Assembly: GCA_000496135.1 (NCBI GenBank)
Contig: KI542675.1
Span: 310,001 to 374,000 of the forward strand
Reading direction: 5' to 3'
Length of the DNA stretch: 64,000 bases
Origin: Thermoplasmatales archaeon E-plasma
GTDB taxonomy: Archaea > Thermoplasmatota > Thermoplasmata > Thermoplasmatales > Thermoplasmataceae
The notes under the pieces are model-generated. The model saw only the letters and a program-made list of their open reading frames with translations, did not search any database and was not told the origin of the DNA. Shown here piece after piece: positions 58,017 through 64,000 of the stretch; within the stretch, counting starts at the first letter, position 1, and each line of letters opens with the position of its first letter. Made by a program: the position numbers and the translations under genes.

Positions 58017-58815
58017 GCTTCCTTATTATTTTATCATAAGGTAGTAATGCAGCTACAAAGAGCAAAGTTAGAGATAAGATAAGATATAAATAACTATTTT
58101 TTGCAACATCAGCAGAATCTGGCCATTTATGTTCCAATCCAAGAATATTTAGTTTAACCAAGCCAATCCAAGGAACCTGACCGAAAGCTACACCAACAAT
58201 TCTGGATAAGTTTACAGGTGGATAATTAAAAATTGTTTGATCCGCAGCTTCATACGATTGGTATTTTGGATTATATGGTACATAAGGTGACCCGAGATTA
58301 TTATCTCCCATTGTAATAAATCCATTTTGTCCTGAGAACACAGATACATTAATTGAGAAATTTCTATGGGTAAACCCAACATCCTTAATTACTACGCAAT
58401 CTCCATAAACATTTAGCCAGCTCTGATTGCTGTAATTATTTATAGAAAGCCTTCCATCAATCCATTTGATATACATTATAGCGCGGTGAATTATTATTGT
58501 ACCCTGGGGGTTTTTATAAAGAATAACGTTTCCATATTCTCCATATGTTGAGTAGCCGGTTTCCCTCCCCTGAACATATGTTACTATATCGTTAATGGAA
58601 TTTACTTTCTTTACAAAGACAATATCCCCGGTATTTATAACGCCAGGTGTCCAGTATTCAGAATGTTCCATACTGGACGATTCTACCACTGAAATGGGTG
58701 GCCACTCCCCAGAGTATAGAAAGAGGGAAATGAAAATGGCGACGAAGATAATAGCGGCAATTGTGTAGGGCTTATTTTTAAGTTTCTTAAATTCCTGCTT
58801 TGATCTTTTCATCAT
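57997..58815 (-). CDS. Archaeal signal peptidase I
   Basis: A membrane-bound S26B-type signal peptidase of about 272 residues. An N-terminal anchor (about 15-35) is followed by the nucleophile serine in VESSSMEH (about 48-55), then IIHRAIMYIKW with the catalytic histidine used instead of lysine in archaeal and ER enzymes, and FITMGDNN. A C-terminal helix (about 246-264) is also present. It cuts Sec signal peptides on the outer face. Start at ATG 58815 or 58812 is preferred to 58827 because of a TATA-like box at about 58831-58840. secG lies upstream on the other strand. Confidence 0.9.
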   Translation of the reverse strand: MMKRSKQEFKKLKNKPYTIAAIIFVAIFISLFLYSGEWPPISVVESSSMEHSEYWTPGVINTGDIVFVKKVNSINDIVTYVQGRETGYSTYGEYGNVILYKNPQGTIIIHRAIMYIKWIDGRLSINNYSNQSWLNVYGDCVVIKDVGFTHRNFSINVSVFSGQNGFITMGDNNLGSPYVPYNPKYQSYEAADQTIFNYPPVNLSRIVGVAFGQVPWIGLVKLNILGLEHKWPDSADVAKNSYLYLILSLTLLFVAALLPYDKIIRKLKYLKK

Positions 58816-58827
58816 AGTTTGCACCAC

Positions 58828-59235
58828 AATCTATACTACAGTTGTGTAATTCTTCAGTTCTTAACATTGATGCTACATACATGTACATGTTTATCACACC
58901 GATGATGGAAGCTGACCTCTAACTCAATCTCTTCACTACTAAATCCAGTAATTCCTGTGTAACCTAAACCGGAATGAGGCTGAGCCTCTTTATGTTTTTC
59001 GAAGCTTTTCAGATTCTAAATGATTGCATCTATGATTTTTAATTGTTCAAACGGAATTCTCGCGACAGTCGAAGTGTCAACAATCAAACTCATTTTCTAT
59101 GATTAAACTAATTTACTAATCTCTATTATATTCTTCTGTTTCTACCTTACCATGTTGCGGCATTGGAAGTTTGATTTTAATCGTATAATTAAAAAAAACA
59201 GACATGGAAAAAGTAAACAATTTGTTTAGAAACTG
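58828..59235. other. Intergenic region between signal peptidase and secG
   Basis: About 400 bases with two perfect palindromes (58879-58890 and 58976-58988). No gene or RNA is recognised. It contains both promoters of this divergent pair. Confidence 0.5.
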
Positions 59236-59243
59236 TTATATCT
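59236..59243 (+). promoter_or_regulatory. TATA box of secG
   Basis: The TTATATC box is centred about 25 bases before ATG 59264. This makes 59264 the start and leaves the longer frame (from 59204) unlikely. Confidence 0.55.
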
Positions 59244-59263
59244 ATTGCTTACATTTACATATT

Positions 59264-59425
59264 ATGGCAGATAAGAAGGACGGCTTCCAATCTGGGGCTG
59301 GATTGATAAGGTACTTCGACGAAGAAGAAATTGAAGGCCCTGCCATGGATCCTAAACTTATAATATACATAGGGATAGTTTTGGCTATTATTGTCGAACT
59401 AGCACAGTTCTTCTGGCCAGTCTAA
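59264..59425 (+). CDS. secG: SecG/Sec61-beta translocase subunit
   Basis: A 53-residue archaeal Sec61-beta-like protein: hydrophilic N-terminus with SGAGLIRYFDEEE, then one membrane helix IIYIGIVLAIIVELAQFFW. It is the small subunit of the SecYEG protein-conducting channel. Start ATG 59264 is leaderless by TATA spacing. Its last bases overlap the end of the winged-helix gene on the opposite strand. Confidence 0.87.
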   Translation: MADKKDGFQSGAGLIRYFDEEEIEGPAMDPKLIIYIGIVLAIIVELAQFFWPV

Positions 59426-59652
59426 ACGATCCTAAGGCAATAAAACCTTTTTCTGGTATCGCTCAGGCAAACATGAACATCTATTAACCCTAAATTTCTT
59501 AAATCCCGAATAGAATTCATTATTGTTCTTCTGGAGAGTTTTGATCTGTTTTGTATTTCATTTACGGTGGCAATTTTTTTTTCCTGAAGGATCATCAGCA
59601 CAAATCTTGATGAAGTTGTCATGTTAGTAACTATGCCGATCTGTTCTCCCAT
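59422..59652 (-). CDS. Small winged-helix DNA-binding protein
   Basis: A compact protein of about 76 residues: helices, then the recognition helix SRRTIMNSIRDLRNLGLIDV (about 45-64) and a wing SDTRKRFY. It matches MarR/ArsR-like winged helices without an effector domain. Start ATG 59652 has a TATA-like TTTTAATG at about 59674-59681. It may regulate a nearby surface or secretion gene, but its target is unknown. Confidence 0.75.
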   Translation of the reverse strand: MGEQIGIVTNMTTSSRFVLMILQEKKIATVNEIQNRSKLSRRTIMNSIRDLRNLGLIDVHVCLSDTRKRFYCLRIV

Positions 59653-60107
59653 GCTTAGCATAATCTGTCTAACATTAAAATGTAATTGTTGTGCAGAAAG
59701 CTATTTTTATTAATATTTAAGCGCACTGCTTCAAAGAAAGAAAATCAGTTCATTATCTTTTGTTTGGGTCAGGTTAAAATCTTAAAGAGGTTTATCCAAA
59801 ATCTAGTGCAATATTGAGTAAGTCCTGCGATTCTACTTTGGGCAAATGTTAAAATAAATATCTCTCAGGTAAAATAAGTGTTATTTGATTATATACTCAT
59901 TAAGCAGTATATATGGGTCAGCAACTAATATGAAGGTCACATACGGAATAGAATTAATTGCAGGAACAAGTTGCAAATCATACTTGAAATAAATTGTCGT
60001 TATATTGAATTTTGATTATGAATCATCATTTTACAATCAAATCCCGTCTTATTTGCAATGAATAATTGTATTATATTTATCATATACATACATAAGCATA
60101 TACATAG
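59653..60107. other. Long intergenic region upstream of the S53 protease
   Basis: About 450 AT-rich bases between divergent genes. No gene is visible. The right edge contains two TATA-like boxes for the protease gene. Confidence 0.5.
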
Positions 60108-60137
60108 TATATAAAGTACATAAAAACTCAAATATAA
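60108..60137 (+). promoter_or_regulatory. Two TATA boxes before the S53 protease gene
   Basis: TATATAAA at 60108-60115 would start transcription near 60138, and AATATAAT at 60130-60137 would start it at ATG 60160. With the distal start, a five-codon frame (ATG 60141 to TAG 60158) precedes the gene. Confidence 0.5.
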
Positions 60138-60159
60138 TCCATGAGTACCATTGTCTAGC

Positions 60160-63100
60160 ATGAATAAGCAATTTGCTATATTAGTATTGATTATCATGGT
60201 CCTGGGGGCGTTTGTCACGCTAGCCGGGAACAGCAATGCGCAGAATGTGCCATCTATGCAATCCCAAACAACAGGGATGGTTTCACTTTCTGCAGGGACT
60301 AACCACGTACTTAACAACATGAATGGCATAACAAGAATAGGAAATGTGTATGAGAAACAGTTATCAGTAATGATAACACTTAAGTTTAGAAATCAGGCCC
60401 AATTAAACAGCCTTTTAGCTAACTTGCAAAATACGAATTCTCCAATGTACCATAAATATTTGACATCTCAGGAATTCATAAATGAATTTTCACCTTCTGC
60501 AAGTGTCTATAACAGCATGGTAACTTACTATAAAGCGCTGGGATTTTCAGTTAAAACATACAATGACAGAACCTCTTTCGTTCTTGGTGGAAGCGTCTTA
60601 CAATTCAACAATGTCTTCCATGCTGGAATTCAGTTATTCGAAAAAGGTAGCTATCAATTCACGGCACCAACAACATCGGCAATGATACCTGCGCAATTCG
60701 CATCTCAGGTTATAAACATTGCAGGTATGAATAATGAACATCTGGCAACATTGAATCTGGTGAACCCAAATCCTCTGTTTACAACTTCATCTGGAAGCCA
60801 GTTATTATACGGTTCAGATATGCAGAATGCATATCAGCTTAGCCAGTTATACAGTAAATATGGATACCCAACAAACGAAACAATAGCAACAATCCTGTGG
60901 TCTGGAACTAACAGCGCAGGGGCATCTGTCGCGCCGTTTGTACCATCGGATATCTATAGCTACTTTAATAAGACGTTACCAGCAGGTGAGCCTCACTCTT
61001 CTGTATACGGGGCTCCACTTGGAGGAGCACCAGCACCTGGTCCATCCGCAGCAAACGATAACACCCAGGCTGATTTTGAGAGTACTCTTGATCTGGAAAT
61101 GGCAGGATCCGCTGCACCAGGAGCAACAGTGGTTGAAGTTTACGGACCACAGGCAACACAGACTTACCTTGACCAGGCTTTCTCATTTATATTGAGTCCT
61201 AGCTCTTCTTACCCACAGCTAACACACACAGTTGCAATATCTAACTCATGGGGAGGAACTGATATGACTGATGCAACATGGACATCAGATCTTCAACAGG
61301 CTGCAGCAATGGGAATATCTGTTTTCGCATCATCAGGTGATGATGGAAATTCTGGAACATCCGGAGCAGCACCAAGTTTCCCGGCAACGGCATCATATAA
61401 CACCTACGGAGCAACAGCAGTTGGTGGATTAACCACAACAGTATCTGGAACTGCATCAACAGATGGCAGTGGCACAACAGGTATATCGACAGAATCCGTT
61501 TGGTATAATACGCCTAATTCCGGTGACGGTTCACAGGGAGGAGTCAGTACAGTTTATGCGGAACCATCATGGCAGAAGGCAAGTTCTGATGCAAATTCAG
61601 TAATTACTGGGGCATCTGCAACAACAGGAGTTAGCTCAGGAAGAGGAACCCCGGATGTAGCAGCAGATGGAGCCAATATGGAAATCTGGATTTCCTACAG
61701 TGGAAGCACTGGCTACCAGGAACTCTGGGGAACGAGTATTGCATCACCTTTAACAGCAGGATTATTTGCAACGATGGATTATGCAGTTGGACACAAACTT
61801 GGGTTTGCAAATCCACTTATATACCAGCTTGCACAAGCTGAATATAACGGTTCGTACAGTTCCAGCAGGCCATTCTACTTTGTATCCAATGGATCAAATG
61901 CTCTATTTAGTGCTAATAATGGATACAGTCTGGCAGTAGGATGGGGGTCAATCAACGCAAATAACTTTGTAAATGACATAACATCATCCTCACCGACAAG
62001 CTATCCAGTAACATTCACTGAATCAGGATTACCATCCGGTACATCATGGTCAGTGACATTCAACGGACAGACATCATCCTCAACATCAACAACAGTTTCA
62101 TTCAGCGCAGTTGACGGAACATACTCCTACACAATAGGTGCAGTCTCAGGTTACACATCCTCACCATCAAGCGGATCAGTAACTGTAAACGGAGCATCGG
62201 CAGGAGTAAGCGTAACATTCACAGCGTCATCAACGCCGCCACCAACACAGACAGCTGCTACATATTCTATTGTAAATGCAACCTCATCTAACATTAATCT
62301 GTACACATTACCTGAAGCTGAGAAATTCACAGTTTCCAACACGGTTACTGTGAACAATGTAGTTCTTTACCTTGGTGGATCCGGAACAGTATCGTTCTCC
62401 ATAGGAACATCCTTCCAGGGTACTCAGGTATTGGGAGCAACAAATGTAGTTGTTGGATCTACAATAGGCTGGTATAGCACAACATTCGCAAATGTAACAC
62501 TTTCAGCAGGCACGGACTACTTCCTTAACGTAAACCTTGTCTCAGGAAGCACACAGTGGGGATACACCTCTTCAACTTCAACATCAGTTGACACAGGAGC
62601 ATTACAGGACTATTGGTACAGTGGATCAACGCTGACTCATGACAACTCATATCCTGATATATATTCAGTTGGGTATGTGCCTGTTTCATCCTCACCGACA
62701 AGCTATCCAGTAACATTCACTGAATCAGGATTACCATCCGGTACATCATGGTCAGTGACATTCAACGGACAGACATCATCCTCAACATCAACAACAGTTT
62801 CATTCAGCGCAGTTGACGGAACATACTCCTACACAATAGGTGCAGTCTCAGGTTACACATCCTCACCATCAAGCGGATCAGTAACTGTAAACGGAGCATC
62901 AGCAGGAGTTAACATAGCGTTCACACAGGATAAGTATCCAGTAACATTCACTGAATCAGGATTACCATCCGGTACATCATGGTCAGTGACATTCAACGGA
63001 CAGACATCATCCTCAACATCAACAACAGTTTCATTCAGCGCAGTTGACGGAACATACTCCTACACAATAGGTGCAGTCTCAGGTTACACATCCTCACCAT

Positions 63101-63681
63101 CAAGCGGATCAGTAACTGTAAACGGAGCATCGGCAGGAGTTAGCATAGCCTTCTCGGCTACAACAACCAGCTACCCGGTGGGAACCTATGTTATAGTAAA
63201 TGCAACTTCGTCGAATATCTATCTTTACACATTACCTGAAGCTGAGAAATTCACAGTTTCCAACACGGTTACTGTAAACAATGTTGTTCTATATCTGGGA
63301 GGTGGATCCGGTAAGGTTTCATTCTCAATAGGAACATCACGTGGAGGATCTCAAACGCTGGGAACTACAGATGTTACAGTAGGTTCTTCAACAGGTTGGG
63401 TTAAAGTATTCTTCAATGATGTTACCTTAACAGCAGGCACGGACTACTTCCTTAACGTAAACCTTGTCTCAGGAAGCACACAGTGGGGATACACCTCTTC
63501 ACCATCAGTTGACACAGGAGCATTACAGGACTTCTGGTACAGTGGATCAACGCTGTATCATGACAACTCATATCCTGATATATTCTCCATTGGCTATAAC
63601 ACACAATCAACAGCAGCAATACTGGGTCAGATGTTCTCTGACAACACAATGTCAGGCGTCAGCTTACCAAACATTTTTTAA
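60160..63681 (+). CDS. Large secreted S53 (sedolisin/kumamolisin-like) protease with C-terminal beta modules
   Basis: A secreted serine-carboxyl protease of 1173 residues from ATG 60160. Signal peptide (about 1-28), pro-kumamolisin activation domain (about 40-190), and the S53 catalytic domain (about 210-610): E307 and D311 (DFESTLD), oxyanion Asp394 (SSGDDG) and nucleophile Ser526 (GTSIASP). The remainder carries three near-identical FTESGLPSGTSW modules and two copies of a jelly-roll-like beta domain. Sedolisins work at acid pH, fitting an acidophile. No C-terminal anchor is seen, so it may be released or bound by other means. Confidence 0.93.
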   Translation: MNKQFAILVLIIMVLGAFVTLAGNSNAQNVPSMQSQTTGMVSLSAGTNHVLNNMNGITRIGNVYEKQLSVMITLKFRNQAQLNSLLANLQNTNSPMYHKYLTSQEFINEFSPSASVYNSMVTYYKALGFSVKTYNDRTSFVLGGSVLQFNNVFHAGIQLFEKGSYQFTAPTTSAMIPAQFASQVINIAGMNNEHLATLNLVNPNPLFTTSSGSQLLYGSDMQNAYQLSQLYSKYGYPTNETIATILWSGTNSAGASVAPFVPSDIYSYFNKTLPAGEPHSSVYGAPLGGAPAPGPSAANDNTQADFESTLDLEMAGSAAPGATVVEVYGPQATQTYLDQAFSFILSPSSSYPQLTHTVAISNSWGGTDMTDATWTSDLQQAAAMGISVFASSGDDGNSGTSGAAPSFPATASYNTYGATAVGGLTTTVSGTASTDGSGTTGISTESVWYNTPNSGDGSQGGVSTVYAEPSWQKASSDANSVITGASATTGVSSGRGTPDVAADGANMEIWISYSGSTGYQELWGTSIASPLTAGLFATMDYAVGHKLGFANPLIYQLAQAEYNGSYSSSRPFYFVSNGSNALFSANNGYSLAVGWGSINANNFVNDITSSSPTSYPVTFTESGLPSGTSWSVTFNGQTSSSTSTTVSFSAVDGTYSYTIGAVSGYTSSPSSGSVTVNGASAGVSVTFTASSTPPPTQTAATYSIVNATSSNINLYTLPEAEKFTVSNTVTVNNVVLYLGGSGTVSFSIGTSFQGTQVLGATNVVVGSTIGWYSTTFANVTLSAGTDYFLNVNLVSGSTQWGYTSSTSTSVDTGALQDYWYSGSTLTHDNSYPDIYSVGYVPVSSSPTSYPVTFTESGLPSGTSWSVTFNGQTSSSTSTTVSFSAVDGTYSYTIGAVSGYTSSPSSGSVTVNGASAGVNIAFTQDKYPVTFTESGLPSGTSWSVTFNGQTSSSTSTTVSFSAVDGTYSYTIGAVSGYTSSPSSGSVTVNGASAGVSIAFSATTTSYPVGTYVIVNATSSNIYLYTLPEAEKFTVSNTVTVNNVVLYLGGGSGKVSFSIGTSRGGSQTLGTTDVTVGSSTGWVKVFFNDVTLTAGTDYFLNVNLVSGSTQWGYTSSPSVDTGALQDFWYSGSTLYHDNSYPDIFSIGYNTQSTAAILGQMFSDNTMSGVSLPNIF
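62002..62207 (+). repeat. Module repeat copy 1 in the S53 gene
   Basis: First of three nearly identical 206-base DNA copies encoding the FTESGLPSGTSW module. The other copies are at 62704-62909 and 62935-63140. Confidence 0.9.
62704..62909 (+). repeat. Module repeat copy 2 in the S53 gene
   Basis: Second of three 206-base copies, differing from copy 1 at about two bases near its end (AGC for CGG). It is separated by 25 bases from copy 3. Confidence 0.9.
62935..63140 (+). repeat. Module repeat copy 3 in the S53 gene
   Basis: Third copy, closely matching the other two. Confidence 0.9.
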
Positions 63682-64000
63682 ATTCCCAACAAATAATTTT
63701 TTTAATTTTTAAAAATTTTTTAGAATTTATAATTACGCACTTTCTTCAAATTGTATTTACCTATGACCTACTTTTATGCGTTAAAAATCTACATCAGTTT
63801 TATTCAATTAAGGAAACCTACCCTCGATGAGGAATTTTTACAAACTAAATACATATGTACTATCTCATTTCTGCTATTCGCATTGATATTGCCCCATTAA
63901 AATATTGAAATTACCCAGAAGAACTCTAATTGCCTGGTAATAAATAGAAGGAGTGCTAGGCGTAATTTTTAAAAAATATCATTTCTCAATGCTCTTGATT
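63682..64000. other. Intergenic region at the right edge
   Basis: Very AT-rich. After a T-rich tract near the S53 stop, nothing coding or structured is visible up to the window end. Confidence 0.5.
63693..63722 (+). terminator. T-rich terminator after the S53 gene
   Basis: Several T runs, including a palindrome AATTTTTAAAAATT at 63704-63717 followed by more T, lie 10-40 bases after the stop. This fits archaeal U-tract termination. Confidence 0.55.

Noticed and set aside
58900-58990. C/D sRNA-like GATGATGG...CTGA between signal peptidase and secG
   Set aside because: The box C has a mismatch and the box distance of about 80 is too long.
62151-63649. Minus-strand ORFs inside the S53 gene
   Set aside because: They mirror the biased codons of the repeated modules and repeat with them.

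Overview
The window is AT-rich archaeal chromosome. It most likely comes from the order Thermoplasmatales, of the Cuniculiplasma/G-plasma/Ferroplasma kind. The lineage call rests on: a mevalonate 3-kinase of the Thermoplasma type, tricorn-interacting aminopeptidase F2/F3, XPD, archaeosine TGT, ABCE1, archaeal family B DNA polymerase, archaeal Sec61-beta/SecG, a Suf-type Fe-S system with SufR, and four large secreted proteins carrying the FTESGLPSG-W surface module typical of these cell-wall-less acidophiles. The genus is inference. Many genes have a TATA box centred 24-28 nt before the start codon, so leaderless mRNAs seem common; I used this spacing to choose several starts.

Layout. 1-6470: a possible gene end and a short membrane ORF, TPR protein plus XPD helicase, an alcohol dehydrogenase, ribulose-phosphate epimerase, a Nudix hydrolase and the SufR-like regulator. 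6559-11641: sufCBDSU, divergent from sufR. 11654-20602: NicO-like metal transporter, tRNA-Ile(GAT), hisS, a Fur regulator, folP, a small conserved protein, ABCE1, archaeosine TGT and a DMT transporter. 20880-27796: geranylgeranyl reductase, then an accessory surface-protein block with a small membrane protein, a gene broken by three in-frame TAA codons, and a two-gene operon for Cys-rich secreted proteins whose start lies in a (GA)11 microsatellite. 27894-40858: an ABM-domain protein, PolB, glyA, a CBS/hibernation-factor-like fusion, a tricorn-factor aminopeptidase, sua5-purE-purK, an MFS transporter and an MqnD-like protein. 40897-49198: a Cys-rich membrane protein, a kelch surface protein, UDP-sulfoquinovose synthase, MarC, RNase J with MTA phosphorylase, and an RPA operon. 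49437-53465: a 1342-residue surface protein with a nearly perfect 237-bp tandem array. 53696-58815: the two glycine decarboxylase subunits, an IS605-type remnant, mevalonate 3-kinase and signal peptidase I. 59264-63681: SecG, a small winged-helix protein and a large S53 (sedolisin-like) protease with duplicated C-terminal modules.

Housekeeping genes dominate. The interesting part is the envelope layer: four genes share the same beta module (about 15 copies here), two hold near-identical internal DNA repeats, one has a slippage-prone dinucleotide tract between the promoter-proximal ATG and the body of the gene, one neighbour is broken only by stop codons, and another seems separated from its signal peptide by a frameshift. 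Together these look like a variable cell-surface repertoire. The Sec export genes and a sulfoquinovose sugar-nucleotide synthase in the window could serve it. No CRISPR array, rRNA or intact insertion sequence was seen.
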